The translations under genes and the position numbers were made by a program. Of a stretch of DNA of 64,000 bases, positions 45,049-53,571 are shown in pieces. The notes beneath the pieces were generated by a model. That model was not told the origin of the DNA. It saw nothing but the letters and a program-made list of their open reading frames with translations, and searched no databases. This DNA is from Alteromonadaceae bacterium 2753L.S.0a.02. GTDB lineage: Bacteria; Pseudomonadota; Gammaproteobacteria; Pseudomonadales; Cellvibrionaceae. Numbering within the stretch: position 1 is the first letter of the stretch; each line of letters begins with the position of its first letter. The DNA is taken from contig VISH01000002.1 in assembly GCA_007827375.1 (NCBI GenBank), forward strand, positions 3,125,001 through 3,189,000, read 5' to 3'.

Positions 45049-46155
45049 TCATAAAAATGCTTTACCCAGCATAATCCCCCCCCAAATCACGTTGCGATCC
45101 CCCGCGCCATTTCGAATTTCAGAGGTGTGGCCACGCAAGCCGTAGTTAAGATGATAGCCGTTGCAAAATTCATGGGTATAACCCGCCCATGCTTCGAGCA
45201 CCATCGGCCTTAGATCCCCGTAATCATAACGTACTTCGCTCTCACGAAATTGCCCCTGCAAAAAGGCATTGTAGCCGCGGGCCTTAATCGCCATACCCGC
45301 CCAAAAGTAATTTTCGGGTGCGCGACTACGCTGGCTGGCCACAGACTCGGCGTAATTTTTTACCTCAGGTTTAAAGCTGTGCCATTCGGTGCTAATACGG
45401 CCCGTTCGAACTCCCAAGCTCCAGGAGACTTCCGTCACATACCCAATTGATGCAGCCAGGGTATGTTTAAATTCGACATGGTCAAGACTGGTGGCAATGC
45501 GTTGTTGTCTCGCCAGGCTGTAGCGGAACGTAGGTTCTCCCCCATTAGAAATCTGATGACTCCAACCCTGTGCCTCGGCGCCGCCAACCATTCGGTGACT
45601 GAAATTTTGTACGTCTCCAACAAGATCCAGCCCGAGCACACCAAGGGTGAGCTGAGAGCGCAATACAATCTGATTTTCCCAATCCATGCTTTCACTGGTA
45701 GTGGAAAAATAAACCAGACTGGCGTAGGGCCTGTCGTCGTAGTCCGGCAGCGGCGATTCAACATTTGCCGGAGTAAAACCGTATAAGCCAAATTCCAATG
45801 TCTTGGCCCGCCGATCACCATCGAGACCCAATTGACGGTCGATATTGCCCAACAAACGGCTGAAAATGTGGCCCGCTAACTCATCCGCAGCATACGCAAA
45901 GTTAATCCCGTAGGTGTAATCCTGATCCCGGTTTTTAGGGGCAAAAAAGTCATTATCAAAAGACACATACCAACGCGCATCTCGCTTAATTTCGCTGGTA
46001 TCCAGTAATTTCAAGCGCGAGTATTTTTCTTCACCGGATAAAACAGCGTTGTCACTTGCCGCATACACCTGAAATGAAACAAGCACTATCATGCCGACGA
46101 CGAGGCTTTGCCACACCCGACTTGGGGACTTTTTCCAAAAAAATAAGAATGTCAT
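45049..46155 (-). CDS. lpxR: LpxR-type lipid A 3'-O-deacylase
   Basis: 368 residues from the ATG at 46155 with AAAGGAG. A signal peptide (through about VYAA) precedes an outer-membrane beta-barrel. SFDNDFFAPKNRDQDYTYGINFAYA and DDRPYASLVYFSTTSE are the LpxR (DUF2219) signature regions, which bear catalytic-type Asn, Asp, Arg and Tyr residues; the C-terminus GIMLGKAFL ends in an aromatic as barrels do. LpxR removes the 3'-acyloxyacyl chain of lipid A in the outer membrane. Two TetR-type operators lie just upstream, so it is inducible. Confidence 0.85.
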   Translation of the reverse strand: MTFLFFWKKSPSRVWQSLVVGMIVLVSFQVYAASDNAVLSGEEKYSRLKLLDTSEIKRDARWYVSFDNDFFAPKNRDQDYTYGINFAYAADELAGHIFSRLLGNIDRQLGLDGDRRAKTLEFGLYGFTPANVESPLPDYDDRPYASLVYFSTTSESMDWENQIVLRSQLTLGVLGLDLVGDVQNFSHRMVGGAEAQGWSHQISNGGEPTFRYSLARQQRIATSLDHVEFKHTLAASIGYVTEVSWSLGVRTGRISTEWHSFKPEVKNYAESVASQRSRAPENYFWAGMAIKARGYNAFLQGQFRESEVRYDYGDLRPMVLEAWAGYTHEFCNGYHLNYGLRGHTSEIRNGAGDRNVIWGGIMLGKAFL

Positions 46156-46178
46156 AACTACTCCTTTAAACACTCTAT

Positions 46179-46217
46179 ATGACCGGTCGTCTTATTTTTC
46201 AAGGTGACCGGTCGTCT
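46179..46217. promoter_or_regulatory. two TetR-type operators upstream of lpxR
   Basis: ATGACCGGTCGTCT (46179-46192) and GTGACCGGTCGTCT (46204-46217), 25 bases apart, share the core GACCGGTC with the dyad upstream of tetR (47156-47167). They lie 24-62 bases before the lpxR start, over the likely promoter. Confidence 0.75.
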
Positions 46218-46577
46218 ATTTAATAATCACAGAACTTATGGGTTACTTAATTGGTACTTCGCCAATGTGTTTTAGGAAAACAAAAGCGCTGATTTGGCTC
46301 TTGTTGGGGGGAACCGCTTCGAACAAGAAACGCCTGAGTAGGCACCTATTCGTTAAATCAGCTTACGTCACGCTTCGTAGCTGAAATGAATTCCCTGTGA
46401 TATCGCTCCTGGGGAGTTGGAACACGACCGTAAAACTCAGTACGCGTTAAATGGGAGCGAATTGTTTTGAGTAAGGCTATTAAACCAAAACCCAGTTCAA
46501 CATTAGGTGAGAACAGCACTTCAGCAGTTTCCTCAAGAACGTTGGGCTAGATCTGAATTGCATACAGCAAGTGCCGC
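46218..46577. other. intergenic region between lpxR operators and tetR
   Basis: About 360 bases with no open frame worth calling. An imperfect dyad TCAGCTTACG...CGTAGCTGA near 46357-46384 is the only structure seen. Confidence 0.5.
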
Positions 46578-47144
46578 TCAGGCAGCAATTAATTTTGGCA
46601 ATGTGTTGAGGAACGCATCCAGTGGATCGCGGCATCGCGAGGACTTCATACGCATTAATGCGCCTTCCCAGGCATTAAACAAGAATTCTGCGGTGATCTT
46701 TGCGGTGTCTGAATCCTGACCACATTCAACCAGAGCATCCTGAATAAGTGACGTATGCTTGCGCAGCACCGCACGCAATCCGTTACGGATTGTTTCACTG
46801 GAGTCCGACATTTCCTGGCACATGTTGCCAAGGAAACAGCCCATTTTAAAATTGTGATCGCAAGCGCTTGCCGCGCCCTGCTGGAAATACGCCAAGAGGC
46901 GCTGTTGGGGCTCACAGGAGGATTGTAAAACTTGAGCAGCCGTTGTATAGCTGAGTTCACCTACGTACTGAATAGCTGCAAGAGCAAAGGCTTCCTTACT
47001 TTCAAAATAATTGTAAAACGACCCCTTAGGCACCTCAGCCGCTTCAACAATGTGTTTGACGCTCGTACCGTTGTAACCCTGGCGTTTCATCACTTCGATT
47101 CCGGCACGCAGAATTTCGAGTTTTTTGGATTCTCTCTTACTCAT
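46578..47144 (-). CDS. TetR/AcrR family repressor
   Basis: 188 residues. N-terminal HTH: ILRAGIEVMKRQGYNGTSVKHIVEAAEVPKGSFYNYFESKEAFALA, with the typical KGSFYNYF recognition helix; the C-terminal ligand domain (FKMGCFLGNMCQEMSD) is of the TetR_C AcuR/NemR-like kind and contains cysteines (MGCFLGNMC) that could sense reactive electrophiles. A perfect ATGACCGGTCAT dyad lies just before its start, matching two sites before lpxR, so autoregulation and control of lpxR are very likely. Confidence 0.88.
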   Translation of the reverse strand: MSKRESKKLEILRAGIEVMKRQGYNGTSVKHIVEAAEVPKGSFYNYFESKEAFALAAIQYVGELSYTTAAQVLQSSCEPQQRLLAYFQQGAASACDHNFKMGCFLGNMCQEMSDSSETIRNGLRAVLRKHTSLIQDALVECGQDSDTAKITAEFLFNAWEGALMRMKSSRCRDPLDAFLNTLPKLIAA

Positions 47145-47155
47145 AGGTATACAGT

Positions 47156-47167
47156 ATGACCGGTCAT
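47156..47167. promoter_or_regulatory. TetR operator upstream of tetR
   Basis: ATGACCGGTCAT, a perfect 12-base palindrome, followed by CTTATTTTTTCAA; the first lpxR site is followed by nearly the same CTTATTTTTCAA, so the conserved block extends beyond the dyad. Confidence 0.75.
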
Positions 47168-47187
47168 CTTATTTTTTCAACTTTGTT

Positions 47188-47793
47188 TTATTTAATCTCG
47201 ATAAACACTGCCTGCCCACCGGAAACTTCGCTGAGCCAACGCTCAAAATTTGTAACTATTGCAGCTGGTAATTTCACTTCGAAATGAACAGTTGCGCTGT
47301 GCCTGACTGTCACAATCGATCCAGGTTCGCTCTCCAGCCAATGTCGCACCTGGCCTTCAAGGTGATACGGCACCGCAACAGTTAAGTATTTGCAAAGTGT
47401 CACCTGCTCAAACACAGCAAGCTCTATTGCTTGGTTGGTGGCACCGGCATAAGCCCTTACCAAGCCACCCGCACCCAATTTCACACCACCAAAATAGCGC
47501 ACAACGACTGCTAAGGCATCGCCAATATTCTTGTGGTGTAAGACGTTTAGAATGGGCTTTCCTGCGGTTCCAGCGGGTTCGCCATCGTCATTCCAGGCAA
47601 TGGATTCGGGGTTTTGGGGATCTCCCAACACCATTGCCCAACAACAGTGTCTGGCGTCCGAAAATTTTTCCTGTAATTTGGCAAGTGCAGTATCTGCACA
47701 CTGTCGAGTGCGGCACGGTATAATATGGCACAAAAAACGACTCTTCTTTTCCGTCAGCTCGAAAAGAGTGCTGCATGTGGGGCGAACATACAT
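47188..47793 (-). CDS. yigZ: YigZ/IMPACT family protein
   Basis: 201 residues. The UPF0029/IMPACT N-terminal domain is shown by KKSRFLCHIIPC, DARHCCWAMVLGD and NDDGEPAGTAGKPILNVL followed by VVVRYFGGVKLGAGGLVRAYA. The C-terminal ~65 residues form a small ferredoxin-like domain. The role in bacteria is unclear (links to translation control and nucleotide/rRNA binding have been proposed). Its start is two bases after the trhO stop, so they are cotranscribed. Confidence 0.9.
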   Translation of the reverse strand: MYVRPTCSTLFELTEKKSRFLCHIIPCRTRQCADTALAKLQEKFSDARHCCWAMVLGDPQNPESIAWNDDGEPAGTAGKPILNVLHHKNIGDALAVVVRYFGGVKLGAGGLVRAYAGATNQAIELAVFEQVTLCKYLTVAVPYHLEGQVRHWLESEPGSIVTVRHSATVHFEVKLPAAIVTNFERWLSEVSGGQAVFIEIK

Positions 47794-47795
47794 GG

Positions 47796-48743
47796 TTAAA
47801 CGCCAGCTTTGACTCGGCTTGCGCTTATGTCTGAGGCATCGCCAATGTGTTGCTCACCGCGTTGTTTCGCAAGAGCCAACTGTTTTTGGCGCTCGGTGAA
47901 TCGGGCCCGCTGCTGAGGTGTTTGCCGAGCGTAACAGCGTGGACACGCAACCCCTTCGAGGTAGTTTGGAGATGCTTTATCCGCTTCACTGATGGGGAAC
48001 CTGCAACCATGGCAGAGCTCAAATTTCCCTTGTCGCAATCCGTGCCTCACGGAAACTCGGTTATCAAATACGAAGCACTCACCCTGCCACAGGCTCTCGT
48101 GCTCAGGTACTTCTTCCAAATACTTTAAAATGCCACCTTGCAGATGATAAACCTCATCAAAGCCCATTTTTTTCAGTAAAGCCGTGGATTTTTCACAGCG
48201 GATTCCGCCAGTGCAGAACATCGCTACTTTTTTATGTTTGCTGGGATCGAGATTATCAACAACGAACTGCGGCAATTGTCGAAAGGAATCTGTTTTTGGA
48301 TTGACCGCACCGCTAAAACTACCGATTTGGTACTCATAGTCATTGCGGGTATCGATGACTGTTACATCTGGGTCCGAAATCAGCGCATTCCATTGTTGAG
48401 GTGGCACGTAGGTACCAACCGTTGTGTTCGGGTCAAGACCTTCTACACCTAGTGTGACGATTTCCTTTTTCAGCTTGATTTTGAGTCGATAGAACGGTTG
48501 AGAATCGCAAAAACTCTCTTTATGTTCGAGGTTTTCAAAGCGATGGTCAGCTTTCAGATACGCTAAAAGCGCATCAAGATCGACGCGACTCCCAGCAATC
48601 GTGCCGTTTATGCCCTCTTGCGCCAATAGCAATGTCCCTTTGATACTATGCTGCTTACAGAAGTCATATAAGGGCTTTTGTAGGGCTTCATAGTCAGGCA
48701 AGGCAACAAACTTATACAATGCAGCAACAACAATCTCAGACAT
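47796..48743 (-). CDS. trhO: tRNA uridine-34 hydroxylase (rhodanese-like)
   Basis: 315 residues from MSEIVVAALYKFV. N-terminal acylphosphatase-like domain (residues 1-100), rhodanese domain with active-site loop CTGGIRCEKS, and a C-terminal zinc-like region (CHGCRFPISEADK, CPRCYA). TrhO (YceA) makes 5-hydroxyuridine at tRNA position 34 without added oxidants other than O2. The final 20 residues are polar. It is cotranscribed with yigZ. Confidence 0.93.
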   Translation of the reverse strand: MSEIVVAALYKFVALPDYEALQKPLYDFCKQHSIKGTLLLAQEGINGTIAGSRVDLDALLAYLKADHRFENLEHKESFCDSQPFYRLKIKLKKEIVTLGVEGLDPNTTVGTYVPPQQWNALISDPDVTVIDTRNDYEYQIGSFSGAVNPKTDSFRQLPQFVVDNLDPSKHKKVAMFCTGGIRCEKSTALLKKMGFDEVYHLQGGILKYLEEVPEHESLWQGECFVFDNRVSVRHGLRQGKFELCHGCRFPISEADKASPNYLEGVACPRCYARQTPQQRARFTERQKQLALAKQRGEQHIGDASDISASRVKAGV

Positions 48744-48826
48744 AACAGCACGGCCCCACAAGCAGCGAACGAAAAGTGCGCAATTCTAGCGGGCGAAAGT
48801 CGTAATCACAAATATAAAATCTGCCC

Positions 48827-49132
48827 CTATTTCCCCGCGCATTGCGGAGAGGCCGGTGCTGCGGCTCCACGATCTGCCCACTCCGACTCCGTATACAGGT
48901 GAAGCGCCAGTGCATGCACACCGTTTGCCAGTTCGGTCTTAAGAGCTTCGTAGGCGAGCTGGTGCCGCTTAACTCGGGAAACTCCTTCGAACGCCTGACC
49001 GACAAGGGTAACTTTGAAGTGGGTTTGCGCTCCCTTCGGAACACTGTGGCCGTGACTCTCGTTTTCTACATCAATAAATACAGGGCTGAAAGTGGAAATC
49101 AGCTTGTTTCGGATAACCTGTTCGAAATCCAT
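48827..49132 (-). CDS. bolA: BolA family protein
   Basis: 101 residues from MDFEQVIRNKL, with GAGGT upstream; earlier in-frame codons lack a site. SPVFIDVENESHGHSVPKGAQTHFKVTLV and the His-containing VHALALHLYTESEW are the BolA fold. BolA binds monothiol glutaredoxin with an [2Fe-2S] cluster and affects shape and stress response. The family His65-type ligands are present (RHQLAYEAL, VHALALHLY). Confidence 0.9.
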   Translation of the reverse strand: MDFEQVIRNKLISTFSPVFIDVENESHGHSVPKGAQTHFKVTLVGQAFEGVSRVKRHQLAYEALKTELANGVHALALHLYTESEWADRGAAAPASPQCAGK

Positions 49133-49449
49133 GATAAAAACCTCTATAAAAGTGTGACATAGATCACAATTCGTTCTAAACTTATAACACAACAGACTAA
49201 AAATTAACCGTCTTTAACTACGGTTAATCCTCTCGCGGTAAGCTCCCCCCGAATTTATTCGGAATACGGAGGTGGTTTACCGTGGTGGGAATGACTAGCA
49301 AAACGTCTTGTTGCGCCAATTTGATGTGAATCTATTGGCTTGAATGGAAACTCTGCAATGCAAGGCTATGATTAGTCCTGGGGGAGCCGAGCATAACTGG
49401 CTTGGCGACAGAGTTTACCACGCAATTTGCAGTAACTTTGGGTTGAATA
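49133..49449. other. intergenic region between bolA and the RR-rich small protein
   Basis: About 317 bases with a nested hairpin at 49236-49282 and no supported gene. Confidence 0.5.
49236..49282. repeat. nested three-tier hairpin
   Basis: Outer stem CGGTAA/TTACCG, middle CTCC/GGAG, inner CCGAAT/ATTCGG with two-base loop. It could be an RNA element or an operator. No T-run follows. Confidence 0.45.
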
Positions 49450-49674
49450 ATGAAAGACAACAAATTCATCTTTGTTAACAGAAGGAAGGGGGATGACCGT
49501 AGACAGGATGCCGATCCGTGTAGCAACATGCCACTCGACCTTTATCACCGCAAACGCCGCAAATCAGCAGAACGACGCGACACCAGTCGCAGCTTGAGTG
49601 ATGACTACTACGCTTATATGCAGAAAATCATGACAGAGATTCAAGCGAAATCAAAACAGACTGATCAGGCCTGA
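49450..49674 (+). CDS. small basic protein with RRKGDDRR motif
   Basis: 74 residues: FVNRRKGDDRRQ then HRKRRKSAERRDTSRS, i.e. two copies of an RRxxxxRR pattern, and a helical acidic-aromatic end (DDYYAYMQKIMTEIQAKSK). No signal peptide or membrane segment. Similar short proteins of unknown function are common in marine gammaproteobacteria. A nucleic-acid-binding role is plausible from charge alone. No strong ribosome site was found. Confidence 0.6.
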   Translation: MKDNKFIFVNRRKGDDRRQDADPCSNMPLDLYHRKRRKSAERRDTSRSLSDDYYAYMQKIMTEIQAKSKQTDQA

Positions 49675-49843
49675 AGATCCAGATTTCACAGAAATAAACG
49701 CACAACGCGCTGTGCTTTTGATTTCGCGATCACCTTTTCAATGCTGAACCCAACACAGCAAAATTGCACCTATACTTTCTAAGGACGCCTGACGCTCAGA
49801 GAAATAGACCCCAGCCCTGTAATAAGAATTCCATGGTGCCTTA

Positions 49844-50497
49844 ATGCTTTCTGCCGCAGAAACAAAAGTTGTATTGGCTACGCTAAGTAAACGCCGTTCC
49901 TGGCTTAGGAAAACAATGGATGATCCCAACTTGGATCAGTCGGCCCGTAACGAGCATTTGGAAACACTCAAATTGCTCGACAGCTCCATTAAGAAATTGG
50001 CCAGCACACAAGCGGCTTCTCCCATGGCTGTAAAAAATTCACAAAAGCCCGCAGCGAAAGAAGCTGCACGTCGCACAAACATTACAATGGAAAACTTACG
50101 AGTTTTGGTGGCAGAAGATAACGCCGATTCCGCGAATTTACTGATGGATGTGCTGGAAGATTTTGGGATTAAGAATGTCGCGCTTGCCGACGATGGTGTT
50201 GCTGCTTTCGATAAGATAAAAGCCGCTCAAGACGCTTTCGATCTGGTGCTATGCGACTGGGACATGCCGCTGCTAAATGGTTTGGAAGTGTACGCCAAGG
50301 CGAAAGCTTCCAACACACTACGCAATGCACATTTCATGATGGTAACTGCAGTTTCTGAAGCCGCTAGGATTAAAGAGGCCATCCAGCTTGGGGTAAATGA
50401 CTATATTGTTAAGCCCATTGATATAGACGTATTGGAAGCGAAAATCCGAGCTGCTTTCAGCATGGATACAAAAAAAGAAGACTCGAATGCGAGCTAA
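49844..50497 (+). CDS. response regulator with N-terminal helical extension
   Basis: 217 residues. Residues 1-75 are helical and Ala/Lys-rich (LDSSIKKLASTQA); residues 85-205 form a CheY-like receiver with acidic pair EDN (91-92), phosphoacceptor Asp138 (LVLCDWDMPLLNG), Thr168 and Lys190 (DYIVKPID). No output domain follows, so it probably acts through protein contacts. No histidine kinase gene is adjacent. Confidence 0.85.
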   Translation: MLSAAETKVVLATLSKRRSWLRKTMDDPNLDQSARNEHLETLKLLDSSIKKLASTQAASPMAVKNSQKPAAKEAARRTNITMENLRVLVAEDNADSANLLMDVLEDFGIKNVALADDGVAAFDKIKAAQDAFDLVLCDWDMPLLNGLEVYAKAKASNTLRNAHFMMVTAVSEAARIKEAIQLGVNDYIVKPIDIDVLEAKIRAAFSMDTKKEDSNAS

Positions 50498-50513
50498 ACA
50501 TACATCAGTTAAT

Positions 50514-50539
50514 AAAAAGGTGGCCAAAGCCACCTTTTT
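50514..50539. terminator. bidirectional terminator between response regulator and pyk
   Basis: AAAAAGGTGGC-CAAA-GCCACCTTTTT serves both converging genes. Confidence 0.85.
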
Positions 50540-50564
50540 ATTTGCGATTAAGCATACCGGCCAA

Positions 50565-52013
50565 TCAAGCGATTGGCTGGCCAACCTTGACCACCTTCAT
50601 GGTGTTGGTGCCGCCGTGTACATTGGCATAATCACCCTTTGAGATCAGAATCATATCCCCATCTTCCAACTGTTCCTGCTCCCGAAGAATTTCAACGGCG
50701 CGAATATTGGTTTCTGCATGAGGGATGGTATCACTGTCGAATAACATCGGCTGCACACCACGGAATAACGCAGCGCGGCGCAAGGTTTTCGGGTTTCGCG
50801 AAAAAGCGAAAATCGGCAAACGCGCCCCGTAGCGAGACATTAATAGAGGTGTGGAACCCGATTCTGTCATCGCCGCGATGCACTTCACGCGCTGTAATTC
50901 ATGGGCCGCATACATAGTCGACATGGCAATAGCCTGATCGATTGCTGTGTAGCCACCTTTGGGCTTAGCGGGGGGGGATTCGGCTTGAGGGTGTTTTTCA
51001 GCACCGCGAATCACTCGCACCATTGCTTCAACGGTTTGAACCGGGTATTTGCCGGCAGCAGTTTCGGCAGAAAGCATAACAGCATCGGTGCCATCAAGTA
51101 CCGCGTTAGCAACGTCAAATACTTCAGCTCGGGTGGGCAGCGGGCTGCTAATCATGGTTTCCATCATCTGTGTGGCAGTGATAACACAACGGTTGAGCGC
51201 TCGGGCACGTTCAATAATATGCTTCTGAACACCGATTAATTGAGCGTCGCCAATTTCAACCCCCAGATCACCACGAGCCACCATGACCGCATCAGAGGCG
51301 AGAATAATATCGTCGAGAATCTGATTGTCTGCGACAGTTTCGGCACGCTCAATTTTAGCGACCATATACATGGTACCACCGGCGTCGCGCGCAAGTTGAC
51401 GCGCCAAATTCATGTCATCTGCAGTGCGCGGGAAGGAAACCGCGAGGTAATCAACGCCGATTTCAACAGCCGTTTTGATGTCGCCACGGTCTTTGTCGGT
51501 CAGTGCTGGAGCAGATAAACCACCGCCCTGTCGATTGATACCCTTGTTGTTGCTCAGCTTCCCGCCAACAACCACTTCGGTTTGAATACGAGCGCCATCG
51601 ACGGATACCACTTTAAGTACCACTCGACCATCATCCAGCAATAACATGTCACCAGGATTTACATCGCGGGGAAGCTCTTTGTAGTCGATACCGACCTGTT
51701 CCTGATTACCAGCATCGCGTTCTAACTCAGCATCCAGTATAAATTTCGCACCGATTTCCAACTGAATCGGGCCTTCAGCAAAGCGCGCTACGCGAATTTT
51801 AGGACCTTGAAGGTCTCCCAAAATGGCGACGTAGGTATTGTGCTTTGCGGAGATCTCGCGAACCTGCTCTGCACGGCGCTTGTGATCTTCCGGGCTGCCG
51901 TGGGAAAAATTCATACGTACAACGTTCACACCCGCGACAATCAGCTTCTCCAGAATTCCGGGTTCATCCGTCGCTGGGCCAAGGGTTGCGACAATCTTCG
52001 TACGTCTATACAT
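50565..52013 (-). CDS. pyk: pyruvate kinase
   Basis: 482 residues, RRTKIVATLGPATDEPGILEKLI start, NFSHGSPEDHKRR, MVAKIERAETVADNQILDDIILASDAVMVARGDLGVE active-site region with catalytic Lys, and the C-terminal allosteric domain. It converts phosphoenolpyruvate to pyruvate with ATP gain. Size and sequence fit PykA-type (AMP/sugar-phosphate activated). Its neighbours, oadGAB, use the pyruvate node. Confidence 0.95.
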   Translation of the reverse strand: MYRRTKIVATLGPATDEPGILEKLIVAGVNVVRMNFSHGSPEDHKRRAEQVREISAKHNTYVAILGDLQGPKIRVARFAEGPIQLEIGAKFILDAELERDAGNQEQVGIDYKELPRDVNPGDMLLLDDGRVVLKVVSVDGARIQTEVVVGGKLSNNKGINRQGGGLSAPALTDKDRGDIKTAVEIGVDYLAVSFPRTADDMNLARQLARDAGGTMYMVAKIERAETVADNQILDDIILASDAVMVARGDLGVEIGDAQLIGVQKHIIERARALNRCVITATQMMETMISSPLPTRAEVFDVANAVLDGTDAVMLSAETAAGKYPVQTVEAMVRVIRGAEKHPQAESPPAKPKGGYTAIDQAIAMSTMYAAHELQRVKCIAAMTESGSTPLLMSRYGARLPIFAFSRNPKTLRRAALFRGVQPMLFDSDTIPHAETNIRAVEILREQEQLEDGDMILISKGDYANVHGGTNTMKVVKVGQPIA

Positions 52014-52204
52014 AGATTACTCCGTGGGGGTAGGTATAAAAATGCGCGCATTCTACTATATGGGCGCGCGAAGTTGAAAAAGAATATCGGTGAGATTGCA
52101 ATACATTGGTTACTTGACGAGCAAAAATAACCGGTATAAACCCGAGAAATAACCGAATGGGATTACAGAGTTTCTGTAGGGAATAGATTGCGAGTATAAA
52201 CGAA

Positions 52205-52227
52205 AAACGGGCGCCAAGCGCCCGTTT
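52205..52227 (-). terminator. terminator after oadB
   Basis: Perfect AAACGGGCGC/GCGCCCGTTT stem with CAA loop, with T-run on the minus strand; ends the oadGAB transcript before pyk. Confidence 0.85.
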
Positions 52228-52245
52228 ATATTCCCGCAAGGAATG

Positions 52246-53553
52246 TTACATCGACGAGACCATGGAGATCATGACGCCTGCAGCAACTGCGGAGCCAATC
52301 ACTCCCGCCACGTTTGGCCCCATGGCATGCATCAACAAGAAGTTGTGAGGGTTGGCCTCCTGACCTACTTTATTGGACACCCGCGCTGCCATAGGCACCG
52401 CAGATACCCCCGCAGAACCAATAAGCGGGTTTATCTTTTGCTTAGTCAACACATTCATTAGTTTCGCCATAAGAACGCCCATCGCTGTACCAATAGCAAA
52501 AGCAACAATACCCAACACCAGAATACCGAGAGTTTTAGGGTCGAGGAACTTGTCTGCGGCTAACTTTGAGCCTACAGAGAGCCCCAGGAAAATCGTTGTA
52601 ATGTTGATCAGGGCATTTTGCGTCGTTTCAGACAGACGATCCACAACACCACATTCACGCATCAAGTTTCCGAAGCAGAACATGCCGAGAAGTGGTGCCG
52701 CATCTGGCAGTACCAATGCAACTAGGATAAGTAATAATATTGGGAAAGCGATTTTTTCACGACGCCCAACATTGCGCAGTTGCGTCATGACGATGCGCCG
52801 TTCTTCCTTGCTGGTAAGTGCGCGCATAATGGGCGGTTGAATCAAAGGGACCAATGCCATGTAAGAATACGCTGCAACGGCTATTGCGCCCAATAGGTCC
52901 GGGGCAAGCTTACTGGAGACGTAGATTGCTGTCGGACCGTCTGCGCCACCGATAATACCAATGGCAGCGGCATCTGCAATGGAAAAGTCCATCAAGCCAC
53001 TCGCTGATAACCCAACTGCACCCATAATTGTTGCAAAAATGCCGAATTGCGCTGCAGCTCCAAGGAATAGCGTTTTGGGGTTCGCAAGAAGTGGGCCGAA
53101 GTCGGTCATGGCACCGACACCCATAAAGATAATAAGAGGTGCAGCGCCGGAGGCGACCGCTACCGTATAGAAGTTATACAACATGCCATTGGCGTAACCG
53201 GATGCTGCGGCCACTTGTGCAGCAGCCACATGTACCGCCGGGGCAGAAGCCTCATAAGCATGTGCCAGATCTTTAACCGACTCCCAGCTCGTTAACCCTA
53301 AAACGGCTGCAAGATCAGCAAGCACCTTGGGGTCACCAGCAGCGATTGCATTTTCAACCGCAGGCAATGCCAGACCAGCGCCGGGAATATTGGCGAGGAT
53401 TCCCCCAAAGCCAATTGGCACCAGTAGCAAGGGCTCAAAGCCTTTTCGAATTGCCAGGAAGAGCAACAACAGGCAGATAAGCATCATGACAAATTGCCCG
53501 GCTACCATGTGGTGTAAACCGGACGACTGCCAAAGCCCTAACAAATTCCCCAT
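52246..53553 (-). CDS. oadB: oxaloacetate decarboxylase beta subunit (sodium pump)
   Basis: 435 residues, about nine to eleven membrane segments. GMLYNFYTVAVASGAAPLIIFMGVGAMTDFGPLLANPK and GIIGGADGPTAIYVSSKLAPDL are the conserved Na+ site regions of decarboxylase beta subunits (OadB/MmdB/GcdB). It exports two Na+ per decarboxylation. It follows oadA by 18 bases. Confidence 0.95.
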   Translation of the reverse strand: MGNLLGLWQSSGLHHMVAGQFVMMLICLLLLFLAIRKGFEPLLLVPIGFGGILANIPGAGLALPAVENAIAAGDPKVLADLAAVLGLTSWESVKDLAHAYEASAPAVHVAAAQVAAASGYANGMLYNFYTVAVASGAAPLIIFMGVGAMTDFGPLLANPKTLFLGAAAQFGIFATIMGAVGLSASGLMDFSIADAAAIGIIGGADGPTAIYVSSKLAPDLLGAIAVAAYSYMALVPLIQPPIMRALTSKEERRIVMTQLRNVGRREKIAFPILLLILVALVLPDAAPLLGMFCFGNLMRECGVVDRLSETTQNALINITTIFLGLSVGSKLAADKFLDPKTLGILVLGIVAFAIGTAMGVLMAKLMNVLTKQKINPLIGSAGVSAVPMAARVSNKVGQEANPHNFLLMHAMGPNVAGVIGSAVAAGVMISMVSSM

Positions 53554-53571
53554 GAATGACCCCTATTTTTA

